From: a virus
DNA length: 35,522 nucleotides
Reading direction: 5' to 3' (one strand)
Virus record (IMG/VR): IMGVR_UViG_3300002917_000005
Span: 1 to 35,522 of that record
In this document: in pieces, positions 21,153 through 29,180 of the stretch
Numbering within the stretch: position 1 is the stretch's first letter
Layout: the number at the start of each line of letters is the position of its first letter
Made by a program: the position numbers and the translations under genes
Notes under the pieces: generated by a model
Told to the model about the DNA's origin: nothing
The model's database searches: none
Seen by the model: only the letters and a program-made list of their open reading frames with translations

Positions 21153-21827
21153 ATGACCGTTTCCGCCGCGTCACTGATGACGCGCATCAGCGAGAACTGG
21201 CCGAAATTCGCCCGCCAGGTGCTCCAGCAATTCGACCGCAAGCTCGACAACACCGGCGACACGCCCGCGAGCGGCACCTACGACTTCTCGGGATGCACGG
21301 TCTTCGAGCCGTCGAACGCGCAGACCGTCTTCGGCAGCGCCGGCACGGGTGCTGCGATGCTCAAGGAAGCCGGCAACATCAACCGGCAGGTCTCGATCGC
21401 GGGTGCCGGCAACGGCGCCGACACGACCGAGGACACGCTGTTCACCTTCACGATCCCGGCCAACGCCTTCGACACGCTCGGTCGCGGCGTCATGGTCTCC
21501 GCGTTCGGCACCACCGGCACCTCGGCGCACACCAAGACCGTCCGCATGTATTTCGGGACCGGCGTGTCGTTCACGCTGGCCATCGGCACAATTGCCAGCT
21601 CGGCATGGAACATGCAGCTCCAGGTCTACAAGGGCTCGGCGGTGAATACGCAGATCGCCCAGGGGCAGAACATCCTCGGCGGCACGCACCAGGGCATCAC
21701 GGCGCCGCTCTCCGGCACCGAGCCCGAGAACGCGGGCATCGTGGTCAAGGTGACGGGCCAGGTCGGCACCGGCGCCGTGGCGAGCGAGGTCACCGCCAAC
21801 CTGTTTGAGGTCGAAGCGTTCAACTGA
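21153..21827 (+). CDS. Beta-rich decoration or fibre-like structural protein
   Basis: 224 aa from ATG 21153 with AGGAGA upstream. A short helical N-terminus (LMTRISENWPKFARQVLQQF) is followed by Gly/Thr/Ser/Ala-rich beta sequence (GVMVSAFGTTGTSAHTKTVR, IGTIASSAWNMQLQVYKGSA). This resembles a tail-fibre tip or head-decoration domain. The fold-like similarity to the tip of the fibre at 3238-4746 is only general. It is followed 15 bases later by a glycosyltransferase-like gene and could be its substrate or a surface appendage. Role inferred. Confidence 0.5.
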   Translation: MTVSAASLMTRISENWPKFARQVLQQFDRKLDNTGDTPASGTYDFSGCTVFEPSNAQTVFGSAGTGAAMLKEAGNINRQVSIAGAGNGADTTEDTLFTFTIPANAFDTLGRGVMVSAFGTTGTSAHTKTVRMYFGTGVSFTLAIGTIASSAWNMQLQVYKGSAVNTQIAQGQNILGGTHQGITAPLSGTEPENAGIVVKVTGQVGTGAVASEVTANLFEVEAFN

Positions 21828-21842
21828 CCCCGCGCCGGGCTG

Positions 21843-22799
21843 ATGCACTTCGCGTGGACCGACGTCAACCATTGCGCCGAAGGCCACGAGACGCTTCACG
21901 ACCCGAAGCTTGCGATCACCGGCATGCTGGTCGATCTCGGGCACACAGTGTCCGACGGCGGCATGACCGTCAGGACGTCGCCGGCCATGAACCTGATTTT
22001 CGAGGGGTTCAACGCCGACGGGGTCGCGTGGGCCCGGGACATGCGACGCGCCGGCTGCCGCTTCACCGTCGTCTGCACGGAACGCTTTGGGGCCTCGGGT
22101 TCGCTCAACGATTCGCCGTATCCGGACATGGCCGAGCGCCAGAAATTCCTGCCGGCGGCGGCCGAGCTGGCGGAGTCCTGCTGGTGCCTGGTGCCAGGCA
22201 TGGCGACGCGGCTCAAGCCGTATTGCAGGAACAGCTTCGATATAGAGCTGGGCTTTAGCGCGGCGCGGGAGCGGCTGCTGCGGACCGACGAGGAGCCCGA
22301 CACCGAATTCTGTTTTCACGGCGGCACCCTCGGCCGGCGCTCTGTCGTGATCAAGCTGCTGCGCGACGCGGGGGCCGGCGTCGTGACGCCGCGCGATCTG
22401 ATGACGCAGGAGCAGAAGGCCCGCATCGACGGGCTGGTCTGGAACGGCGAAGTCCAGATGAGCGATTACGGGCCGTTGTCCGTGCGCAATCGGGCACTGG
22501 CCAAGGCCAAGGTGTCGCTGGGCTTGCGGCCGCTCGACGGCTGGAAGCTCGCGTCTTCCGCCCGCTTCCAGGCCGCCCTTCACGTGGGTCGCCCCGTGCT
22601 CGCCGAGGAAATCGACGACACGGACGCGCCGACGCCCTGGCGCCAGGTCGTCCCGTTCGTCGCCACCGAGGATCTGTATCTCGTCGGCATGAAAATCGCC
22701 GCCCGCTGGCGTGAAGCGCGCGACGCGCAGCTCGCCCGCTTCAAGCACTACCTGTCCCCGGCGCGCGCCATCGGGCACGCGCTCAGCACCATCAACTGA
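21843..22799 (+). CDS. Glycosyltransferase-like protein (GT-B type)
   Basis: 318 aa from ATG 21843. The N-terminal half has a Rossmann-like layout (KLAITGMLVDLGHTVSDGGM, NLIFEGFNADGVAWARDMRR). The C-terminal half has a donor-site-like pattern: TEFCFHGGTLGRRSVVIKLL, RNRALAKAKVSLGLRPLDGW, then ARFQAALHVGRPVLAEEIDD. This last run, ending in a conserved Pro-Val-x-x-Glu, resembles CgeB/GT1-type glycosyltransferases. Possible substrates are virion proteins, phage DNA bases or host surface glycans. It lies between a surface-protein gene and small structural genes. The family is likely but the substrate is unknown. Confidence 0.55.
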   Translation: MHFAWTDVNHCAEGHETLHDPKLAITGMLVDLGHTVSDGGMTVRTSPAMNLIFEGFNADGVAWARDMRRAGCRFTVVCTERFGASGSLNDSPYPDMAERQKFLPAAAELAESCWCLVPGMATRLKPYCRNSFDIELGFSAARERLLRTDEEPDTEFCFHGGTLGRRSVVIKLLRDAGAGVVTPRDLMTQEQKARIDGLVWNGEVQMSDYGPLSVRNRALAKAKVSLGLRPLDGWKLASSARFQAALHVGRPVLAEEIDDTDAPTPWRQVVPFVATEDLYLVGMKIAARWREARDAQLARFKHYLSPARAIGHALSTIN

Positions 22800-22807
22800 G
22801 GCTCCCC

Positions 22808-23083
22808 ATGGCTCGCTCCATCGGCGCGCGCGATCTCCGCGCCACCGGCCCGCTCACGTCGGCGACCCGCGACGCGTTGCCCAAATCCGAGTTCGGCCTG
22901 CCCGGCCGGCGGGCTTACCCGATGCCCGACCGCGCGCACGCCGGCAACGCCAAGGCGCGCGCCGCGCAGGCGGTCAAGGCCGGGCGGATGTCGAAATCGA
23001 CCGAATCAAAGATCGACGCCAAGGCGAACCGCAAGCTCGGCAAGACATCGGCGGCCCGAAAGAAGCGGCGTGGCGTCTACTGA
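22808..23083 (+). CDS. Small basic phage protein, 91 aa
   Basis: ATG 22808, nine bases after the glycosyltransferase-like stop. The protein is strongly basic. Its middle (SEFGLPGRRAYPMPDRAHAG, then NAKARAAQAVKAGRMSKSTE) shows a pattern often seen in phage proteins before the terminase: LPxxxFGLPGxRxYPMPDRAHAxNA. The C-terminus is Lys/Arg-rich (KLGKTSAARKKRRGVY). It probably binds DNA or is a minor capsid-associated protein; the biochemical role is not known. Confidence 0.6.
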   Translation: MARSIGARDLRATGPLTSATRDALPKSEFGLPGRRAYPMPDRAHAGNAKARAAQAVKAGRMSKSTESKIDAKANRKLGKTSAARKKRRGVY

Positions 23084-23113
23084 AACTCAATCCTCACACA
23101 AAAGGAGATGGAT

Positions 23114-23332
23114 ATGAAAAAGGGCGCTCGCGAGAAGGGGTTCGGCAAGCTGGACAGCGACACGCCGGACGGCAAGTTCGCCACAAAGTCCAAGGGACCC
23201 AAGGTCGATGGCACCGGAATGCCGGACGCGGCTGCGCATCACACCGGCGGCAGGCAGCACTTCCAGGCCGAGCATGGCCGCGAAGACATGCCGGCCGTGC
23301 CGTGCGGCAGCCGGAGCCTTGAAGGCGAATAA
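23114..23332 (+). CDS. Small hydrophilic protein, 72 aa
   Basis: ATG 23114 is preferred over ATG 23108 because the AAAGGAG site (23101-23107) is seven bases away from it. The product MKKGAREKGFGKLDSDTPDG has many Gly, Lys and His (AAAHHTGGRQHFQAEHGRED) and is probably disordered. Its stop overlaps the next start by one base. Function unknown; a minor capsid or packaging role is possible from position. Confidence 0.6.
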   Translation: MKKGAREKGFGKLDSDTPDGKFATKSKGPKVDGTGMPDAAAHHTGGRQHFQAEHGREDMPAVPCGSRSLEGE

Positions 23333-23628
23333 TGACCAAGCGCCTTCTGTTGTCAGCCGCAGCCGCAAACGGCAGCGGCCCGGCGCAGTCGCGCCCGAGA
23401 TCCACGGTTCGGCAGAACAAGCTGCTGTGGAGCAAGACGGGCACCGGGACTGCGACGCTTAACCTGATCGACCTGGATTCCGGCGCTGCACTCGTGACGG
23501 CGATCAGCATCTTGGCTGGTGCGCAGTCCGGCGTTGTTGATTTCTTTGCAAGCGACGGCGTACAGGCGAGCCTGACGAGCGTCTCGGGCACCGTGAGCGT
23601 CAATGCTTGGCTTGATGGCTGGGATTGA
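23332..23628 (+). CDS. Small beta-rich protein, 98 aa
   Basis: ATG 23332 overlaps the upstream TAA, and its TGA (23626-23628) overlaps the terminase ATG. The N-terminal 30 residues are basic. The rest is beta-type (NLIDLDSGAALVTAISILAG, SVSGTVSVNAWLDGWD), like a small decoration or jelly-roll protein. Tight coupling to the large terminase suggests head assembly. Function not recognised. Confidence 0.6.
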   Translation: MTKRLLLSAAAANGSGPAQSRPRSTVRQNKLLWSKTGTGTATLNLIDLDSGAALVTAISILAGAQSGVVDFFASDGVQASLTSVSGTVSVNAWLDGWD

Positions 23629-25046
23629 TGCAGATCACGCGCGAGCAGGCGCTCGCGGTTCTTCAGCAGCGCCTGGCTCAGCGCGCGCTTCTGCGATATC
23701 GGCCTTACCCGTGGCAGGCCCGGTTTCATGCCGAGGGAGCGAATAAGTCCCAGCGGATGCTCCGGGCCGCCAACCGGGTGGGCAAGACGCTCTGTGCCGG
23801 GAGTGAGTACGCCTATCACCTGACCGGCCGCTATCCCGAGTGGTGGATCGGCCGGCGCTTCGAGAAGCACACGCTGCAATGGACCGGCTCGCCGACCAAC
23901 GAGACGAGCCGCGACATCGTGCAGAAGGAGCTGCTGGGCGATCCGGCCGAAAGCTTCACCGGCCGGGTGCCCGGCGAGCTGGTCGTCGGCAAGCTCAACT
24001 ACCGGCAGGCGGGCGTGTCGAACGTCGTCGACAGCTTCCGCGTCCGTCACAAGGACGGCGGCCTGTCGACCTGCGTGCTCAAGACCTACGAGCAGGGCTG
24101 GCGCAAGTGGCAGGGCACGAACATCGATGTCGCCTGGCTCGATGAGGAGCCGGAAGACTTTCAGATTTTCACGGAGTCGCTCACCCGCATCCTGACGGCG
24201 AGAGGGCTGCTCATCGTGACATTCACGCCGCTGCTCGGCGAGACCGAGCTGGTCCGGCACTTCGAGCGGCCCGAGCTGGCCGAGATGGTGTCGCTGGTGA
24301 ATGCGACATGGGCCGACGCGCCGCATCTTGACGAAGCGATGAAGGCCCAGCTTCTCGCGTCGTATCCCGATTGGGAGCGCGACGCCCGCACCAAGGGAAT
24401 TCCGATTCTGGGGTCCGGCCGCGTGTTCCCGGTCGACGAAGAGACGATCAAATGCGACCCGTTCCAGGTCCCGGCGTTCTACGCCCAGATCGCGGGTCTC
24501 GATTTCGGCGTCGACCATCCGACCGCCTATGTGGTGCTGGCCTGGGATCGCGACCGCGACATCGTCTACGTCGTCGACGCCTACCGGCAGGGCGGCAAGG
24601 ACGCGCTCTATCACGCGCAGTCGATCAGGCAGCGCGCCGCCTGGGTGCCGGTCTCATGGCCGCATGACGGGCTCGAGCGCGACAAGGGCTCGGGCGAGCC
24701 GCTGAAGAACATCTACCTGGGCCATGGCGTGGCGATGCTCCCCGAGCACGCGACCTACGGCGACGACCGCGGCAACGCGGTCGAGCCCGGCATCGAGGAG
24801 ATGCTGGAGCGGATGCGCACCGGCCGCTTCAAGGTCTTTCGGCATCTCGCCGAATGGTTCGAGGAGTTCCGCTCGTATCACCGCGAGGACGGCAAGGTCG
24901 TGAAGCTCCGCGACGACCTGATGGCCGCCACGCGCTACGCCCTGATGATGAAGCGATACGGGCTCAGTTACGCCGAGGCCAACCGTCCGCTGCGGCCGGC
25001 GGGGCCGCCACCAAGAAAGCTCACGACATGGCGCAAGCAGGCATAA
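23628..25046 (+). CDS. terL: Terminase large subunit (ATPase/nuclease)
   Basis: 472 aa from ATG 23628, which overlaps the upstream stop. Walker A is AANRVGKT (residues 47-54), Walker B IDVAWLDEEP (166-175, Asp172-Glu173), and the coupling motif is near VTFTPLLGE (198-206). The C-terminal RNase H-like nuclease begins IAGLDFGVDHPTAYVVLAWD with Asp292, followed by Asp318 in YVVDAYRQ. This is the DNA-packaging motor that acts at the portal. The domain order and length fit podovirus (T7/P22-class) terminases. The gene overlaps the next by 19 bases. The small subunit is upstream at 19333-19809. Confidence 0.93.
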   Translation: MQITREQALAVLQQRLAQRALLRYRPYPWQARFHAEGANKSQRMLRAANRVGKTLCAGSEYAYHLTGRYPEWWIGRRFEKHTLQWTGSPTNETSRDIVQKELLGDPAESFTGRVPGELVVGKLNYRQAGVSNVVDSFRVRHKDGGLSTCVLKTYEQGWRKWQGTNIDVAWLDEEPEDFQIFTESLTRILTARGLLIVTFTPLLGETELVRHFERPELAEMVSLVNATWADAPHLDEAMKAQLLASYPDWERDARTKGIPILGSGRVFPVDEETIKCDPFQVPAFYAQIAGLDFGVDHPTAYVVLAWDRDRDIVYVVDAYRQGGKDALYHAQSIRQRAAWVPVSWPHDGLERDKGSGEPLKNIYLGHGVAMLPEHATYGDDRGNAVEPGIEEMLERMRTGRFKVFRHLAEWFEEFRSYHREDGKVVKLRDDLMAATRYALMMKRYGLSYAEANRPLRPAGPPPRKLTTWRKQA

Positions 25047-25384
25047 CCGATCTGCATCGCGCCGCGACCCGCAATTTCTTTCGGCTCAGCTTCGAGCAGC
25101 AGCTCGAATACCTCTGCAACAAATGGGAGGTGAAGCCGCTCGGATATTTCGAGGACCGGCGCGGCCGCATCTACGTCGCCGAGGGCTGGTTCGCCAAGCG
25201 GCCCGAAGACGGCCTGCCGGGCTGGACCGTGCTGTGGGCGCTGCGGCGCAAGGGGCCGTGTCTCGGCCAGCCGATTTACATGGCGACCGGTGCCACGCGC
25301 GACCAGCGCCTGCAGGTGGCGCTCGCCGCCGCGGTCTCATTCATGGACGAGGAAGATGGCGAAAAAGCGCGCGCCGCCGGATAA
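25028..25384 (+). CDS. Hypothetical protein between terminase and portal, 118 aa
   Basis: ATG 25028 lies within the terminase 3' end; the frame is open further upstream only as a shadow. The product MAQAGITDLHRAATRNFFRL has an EQQLEYLCNKWEVKPLGYFE segment and an aromatic/Gly middle (GWFAKRPEDGLPGWTVLWAL). It ends with an acidic helix (AAVSFMDEEDGEKARAAG). It overlaps terminase (19 bases) and portal (29 bases), so all three are translationally coupled. No family recognised; a role in packaging or head assembly is implied. Confidence 0.6.
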   Translation: MAQAGITDLHRAATRNFFRLSFEQQLEYLCNKWEVKPLGYFEDRRGRIYVAEGWFAKRPEDGLPGWTVLWALRRKGPCLGQPIYMATGATRDQRLQVALAAAVSFMDEEDGEKARAAG

Positions 25385-27308
25385 GCCGCCCGCGCCGAAT
25401 CCCAAACTCGACCTCTATGGCGGCGGCCGGCTGCTGGCCGACTTCGCCCACTGGGTGAAGCGCGAATACACGCGCCGCAAGGCGGCGCGCCGCCACCTCG
25501 AAACGAAATGGACCGAGGTCGACATGCAGGTGGCGATGATCCGCGACGAGCGGGTCACGCCCGACGGCATGCCGATCGGCAGCACGGACTGGCTGCCGGA
25601 GCTTGACCTGCCGCTGCAGGCGGAATCGCTCGAGGTGCTGGTCACCGATGCGCGCAACCTGCTGTTTTCCGATCAGGGCCGATGGTTCCGGACGCACGCC
25701 GCGCTGACCGACAGCTATCTCGAGCGGTGGGATAAGAAATCCGCCATCGTCGGCGGCGATGACGTCGGCGTCTCGTCGCGGCTGAACCAGTCCGGCGCCG
25801 ACGCGATCACGCGCGCGACGCTCACTCATTTCCACCGCGGGTACGGCTTCGAGGCGCGATGGGATTTGTTCAATGCCGAGTGCTTCAAATACGGCACGGC
25901 GGCGATGCGTTCGGTCCTGGCGCGGCTCGACCTGCAGGACGATTCGACCTATCAGGGCGACGGGGGCCGGCTGACGCCGATCCTCGTCCCGGTGACGATC
26001 CGCAATCTCTTCCTCGACGACGCGGCGATGTTCGCGACGCACGAGGGGCATGTGATCAAGCCCGGCCATATCCGGGAATACTGGCAGAAGCTCGCCGATC
26101 TCCGCCTGGCCGCCTCGCTCGGCGATGAAGAGATGGGCTGGCTGCCGGACACGGTGGCGCGCCTGTCGCCGATGCACCAGGCCAAGCGCGAAGGTGAGCC
26201 GGGGCGCGCCGATCAAGCCGACGATTCGGTCCTGCTGCTGGAGTGGGAGGGCGATCTTACGCACGTCACCGGCTCGAGGAGCGTCTTCGCGCCGGACCTG
26301 ATCATCACGATTGCGGTGGGTGCCGGAGATCCCGCCATCGTCCGCATCCGCGAGAACCCGGTTCCGTTCTGCAGCTACACGATCGGGCATTACCAGCGCG
26401 ACGACCCGACCAGCCCTTACGGCGTCGGCCCGCTGATGAAGGGCGTCCCGATCCAGAAGGCGGCCACCGAAGCGCTCAACGACTACATCCAGGCCGCCGA
26501 CCTGATGGCCCGGCCGCCGGTGAGCTACAACCCGCACGATCCGTGGATCGCCAAGATGGGCGCGCCGCGCTTGGAGCCGGGCGCCTCGTGGCCGGCGATG
26601 TCGCCGCCCACCGTTCACAGGATCGGAAACCCCGGCGCGCTGCTCGAAGGCTTCACGGTGCTGGCCAAACAGCACCAGGATTTCACCGGCGTCAACCAGG
26701 TCCGCCTCGGGGCGTCGACCCAGACGCACAAGTCGGCCTACGCGGTCAATCAAGAGGTCGTGCGCGGGCAAATCCGCACGGTCGACTTCGTCGATGCGCT
26801 GAAAAAAGGCCCGATGCTGGAGTGCCTCAACAAGGAATTCCGCCTCGCCCGGATGGCGCTCAAGGGCGAGCGGCGACTGATCTGGGTCGAGGATTACAAG
26901 GGCTACGTCGAGATCGACGCCGACCATCTGCCCGATGTCGTGACCTTCGACGTGATCGGCGCCGCCGGCCCCCAGGAGGAAGCGCAGGAAAACGCGCTGT
27001 TCATGGGCGTGGCCAAGGCGCTCGTCGAGATGGAGGGGGCCGCGCGCCAGCTCGGCGCCAAGCCGCTCGATCTCGACAAGATCCGTCACGAAGCCCTGAG
27101 GCGAACCAATGTCGAAGATGTCGACGCTTTCTTCAAAGCCGCCGCTCCCGCCCCGGCGGGACTCCCTGCGGGAGCTGTCGGCGGAAACCCAGGCGCTGCT
27201 GTCGTCGCTCCGGGTGGACCCGCGCTTGCCGTCCCTGTTGGAAGACCTGCGGCAGGCCCGCGAGCCCTTGCTCCCGTGGTTCCCATCCTCGGACGGCGAG
27301 GACGCTAA
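25356..27308 (+). CDS. Portal (head-to-tail connector) protein
   Basis: 650 aa. ATG 25356 follows GAGGAAG and starts MAKKRAPP. Features match podovirus portals: an N-terminal region with DLPLQAESLEVLVTDARNLL, and a wing with FKYGTAAMRSVL and VTIRNLFLDDAAMF. A stem/clip region follows (PFCSYTIGHYQRDDPTSPYG, VGPLMKGVPIQKAATEALND, YIQAADLMARPP), with PYGVGP a hallmark. The last about 60 residues are Pro/Ala/Gly-rich and overlap another gene by 200 bases. It would form the dodecameric packaging vertex used by terminase. Position before scaffold and capsid is canonical. Confidence 0.88.
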   Translation: MAKKRAPPDKPPAPNPKLDLYGGGRLLADFAHWVKREYTRRKAARRHLETKWTEVDMQVAMIRDERVTPDGMPIGSTDWLPELDLPLQAESLEVLVTDARNLLFSDQGRWFRTHAALTDSYLERWDKKSAIVGGDDVGVSSRLNQSGADAITRATLTHFHRGYGFEARWDLFNAECFKYGTAAMRSVLARLDLQDDSTYQGDGGRLTPILVPVTIRNLFLDDAAMFATHEGHVIKPGHIREYWQKLADLRLAASLGDEEMGWLPDTVARLSPMHQAKREGEPGRADQADDSVLLLEWEGDLTHVTGSRSVFAPDLIITIAVGAGDPAIVRIRENPVPFCSYTIGHYQRDDPTSPYGVGPLMKGVPIQKAATEALNDYIQAADLMARPPVSYNPHDPWIAKMGAPRLEPGASWPAMSPPTVHRIGNPGALLEGFTVLAKQHQDFTGVNQVRLGASTQTHKSAYAVNQEVVRGQIRTVDFVDALKKGPMLECLNKEFRLARMALKGERRLIWVEDYKGYVEIDADHLPDVVTFDVIGAAGPQEEAQENALFMGVAKALVEMEGAARQLGAKPLDLDKIRHEALRRTNVEDVDAFFKAAAPAPAGLPAGAVGGNPGAAVVAPGGPALAVPVGRPAAGPRALAPVVPILGRRGR

Positions 27309-27387
27309 GCACAACCGATGGATTTACTCGAGCGGTCGCGCCCAAGGCATCGAGGACGCGATTGATTTTCTGAAAGGTGCAAACTAA
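27109..27387 (+). CDS. Small protein overlapping the portal 3' end, 92 aa
   Basis: ATG 27109 with TGAGG about 12-8 bases upstream. It overlaps the portal gene by 200 bases in the +1-shifted frame and continues 79 bases beyond it. The product starts MSKMSTLSSKPPLPPRRDSL. It has a helical middle (SAETQALLSSLRVDPRLPSL) and a C-terminus HNRWIYSSGRAQGIEDAIDF ending LKGAN. The WIYxSGRxxGxxxxIxxLxG pattern recurs in small podovirus proteins next to the portal, supporting a real gene. The portal's low-complexity tail probably exists because this frame is constrained. Confidence 0.65.
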   Translation: MSKMSTLSSKPPLPPRRDSLRELSAETQALLSSLRVDPRLPSLLEDLRQAREPLLPWFPSSDGEDAKHNRWIYSSGRAQGIEDAIDFLKGAN

Positions 27388-27389
27388 GT

Positions 27390-28040
27390 ATGACTACATC
27401 GCAGACCGGCACTGCTCCGGCCCCCAACGCACAGCCCACGGCTGCTGCCGCGGCCCCCCCGGCGAAGAAGCCTGATCTCGACGATTTCCTGAGAGAGTTC
27501 GACACCGCCACGCCTCCGGCAAAACCGGCGGCGCCCGCGGCCTCGTCGGCAGCGGCCCCCGCCCAGAATCCCGGCGGCGCTCCGGCGGCTCCGGCAATCG
27601 ATCCCGACACCGTGAACCGCGTCCTCGGCGCCGCACAGCGCATCGAGCAGCGGGAATCACAGGCCGAGATCGATCACGTCGTCGACACCATCAAAGGTTC
27701 GTCCGAGTTCCTGAAGTCGGTCGATCCCGAAGTCGTTTATGGGTTTTTGCAGGGCCTCGGCGCCCGCGACATCCGCTTCCGCACCGCGTTCATGCAGCGC
27801 GCGCAGAAGCCGGACGTGTGGGCGAACGTGCTGGGCGCCGTCGCGACGAAGCTCGAAGAGAAGCTTCGCCCGGTGGCCTCGGCTCCGAGTGCCGAATCCC
27901 GCGCCGCGGTGCTTGCCGCTGCCCGGGTGTCGAGCAAAGCCCCACCGACGGAACCGGTCGACCCTGCGGCCCTGCGAGCGATGTCCGATTCACAATTCAG
28001 GGCATTCAAGCGGCAACAGGCCGCTCTCGCCCGACGCTAA
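27390..28040 (+). CDS. Capsid scaffolding protein
   Basis: 216 aa from ATG 27390. The N-terminal 70 residues are Pro/Ala-rich and disordered (TTSQTGTAPAPNAQPTAAAA). Charged helices follow (INRVLGAAQRIEQRE-type and AEIDHVVDTIKGSSEFLKSV). The C-terminus is a basic helix (DSQFRAFKRQQAALARR), like the coat-binding tail of scaffolding proteins. It lies exactly between portal and capsid, as in T7 gene 9. It would guide procapsid assembly and be absent from mature virions. The call rests mainly on context and composition. Confidence 0.75.
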   Translation: MTTSQTGTAPAPNAQPTAAAAAPPAKKPDLDDFLREFDTATPPAKPAAPAASSAAAPAQNPGGAPAAPAIDPDTVNRVLGAAQRIEQRESQAEIDHVVDTIKGSSEFLKSVDPEVVYGFLQGLGARDIRFRTAFMQRAQKPDVWANVLGAVATKLEEKLRPVASAPSAESRAAVLAAARVSSKAPPTEPVDPAALRAMSDSQFRAFKRQQAALARR

Positions 28041-28053
28041 CAGGAGAGCCGAC

Positions 28054-29118
28054 ATGGCTGCCCCGATCACCACGACCAGCAATATCGCGGGTCCCGTCAA
28101 CTTCGTGTTCCAGGAGACTCTTCTCCGCACCGCCCGTCCGCGCGCGGTGTATTTCGCCGGCTCCGTGCCGGCCGAGATCGAAGAGCACTCCGGCACCTTC
28201 TCGGCGAAGTGGCGCCGCATCGAGAACCTGACGGCGACGACCACGCCGCTGGCCGAGCTGACCGGCAACGTCTCGTTCCCGACCCGAACCTCGGTCCAGC
28301 CGACCGTCACCGACACCACGGCGACCGTCCAGAAATACGGCAACTTCATCATCTTGTCCGAAGAGGTTGACCTGATCAACTTCAACGGCCAGGCCGATGA
28401 CCTGGTCGTGAAGATGGGCATCAACTCCGGCCAGTCGCTGAACCGCCTGCAGCGCAACATCCTCGAGGCCAACGTCACCATCTACCGCCCGGCCGGCGCC
28501 ACCAACGACGGCACTACCGGCTCGGCGATCACCTCCGGCATCAGCCGAAAGGGCGTCAACGTCCTGCAGAACAACGTCGCGACCGAGTTCATGGGCGAGA
28601 GCCGCGGCGAGCAGGCATTCGGCACGGCACCGGTGCCGACCAGCTTCCTCGGTCTGTGCCATGTCGACGTCGAGGCCGATATCCGGACCTTCGCGGACTT
28701 TATCCCGGTCGAGCGCTACGCCGGCCAGGTGGAGACCTTCCCCGGCGAGTTCGGCATCGACAGCATTGCGCGCATCCGCTGGGTCAGCCATCCGGAAGCG
28801 ACGGTCAGCACGGGGGTCGGCGCGGCCAGCACGACCTTGCGCAACACGACCGGCAACGCCGACCTCTACACCTCGATCGTGATGGGCCAGGACGCGCACG
28901 GCAGCGTCGGTCTCGGCTTTGAACATATCCGGGAAATCTACGAGGCGGGCGACAAGCTGCCGGGCATCCAGCTCATCACCCACGCCCGCGGCTCGGCGGG
29001 CACCGGCGATCCGCTGAACGAGCTGTCGTCGCTCGGCTGGAAGAGCTGGCACACCGGCGCGCTGCTCAACACGAACTGGATTCTCGGAATCCGGTCCGGC
29101 GCCACGCTGCTGCAGTAA
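28054..29118 (+). CDS. Major capsid protein, N4-gp56 type
   Basis: 354 aa. ATG 28054 with AGGAGAG upstream. The sequence follows the N4-gp56 family. It starts with a tag (VFQETLLRTARPRAVYFAGS) and KWRRIENLTATTTPLAELTG. The motif TATVQKYGNFIILSEEVDLI follows, then helical NSGQSLNRLQRNILEANVTI. Later come RTFADFIPVERYAGQVETFP, GEFGIDSIARIRWVSHPEA and the C-terminal SSLGWKSWHTGALLNTNWIL. It is an HK97-fold coat protein. A terminator follows the gene, consistent with high-level expression of the capsid mRNA. Confidence 0.9.
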   Translation: MAAPITTTSNIAGPVNFVFQETLLRTARPRAVYFAGSVPAEIEEHSGTFSAKWRRIENLTATTTPLAELTGNVSFPTRTSVQPTVTDTTATVQKYGNFIILSEEVDLINFNGQADDLVVKMGINSGQSLNRLQRNILEANVTIYRPAGATNDGTTGSAITSGISRKGVNVLQNNVATEFMGESRGEQAFGTAPVPTSFLGLCHVDVEADIRTFADFIPVERYAGQVETFPGEFGIDSIARIRWVSHPEATVSTGVGAASTTLRNTTGNADLYTSIVMGQDAHGSVGLGFEHIREIYEAGDKLPGIQLITHARGSAGTGDPLNELSSLGWKSWHTGALLNTNWILGIRSGATLLQ

Positions 29119-29141
29119 CCGACGATCTGACACCGCACTCG

Positions 29142-29167
29142 GGGCCGCTCGCAAGGGCGGCCCTTTT
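29142..29167 (+). terminator. Terminator after the capsid gene
   Basis: GGGCCGC (29142-29148) pairs with GCGGCCC (29157-29163) around an 8-base loop, followed by TTTT. It begins 24 bases after the capsid stop. It probably raises capsid message relative to the downstream tail genes. Confidence 0.8.
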
Positions 29168-29180
29168 CTTTGGAGAGTCC

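Noticed and set aside
21171-22778. 535-codon minus-strand open frame
   Set aside because: It lies opposite two coupled + strand genes and has shadow-type composition.
23094-24614. 506-codon minus-strand open frame
   Set aside because: Antisense to the large terminase, whose Walker and nuclease motifs prove the + strand is coding.
25341-27314. 657-codon minus-strand open frame
   Set aside because: Antisense to the whole portal gene; it is the mirror of its GC3 bias.
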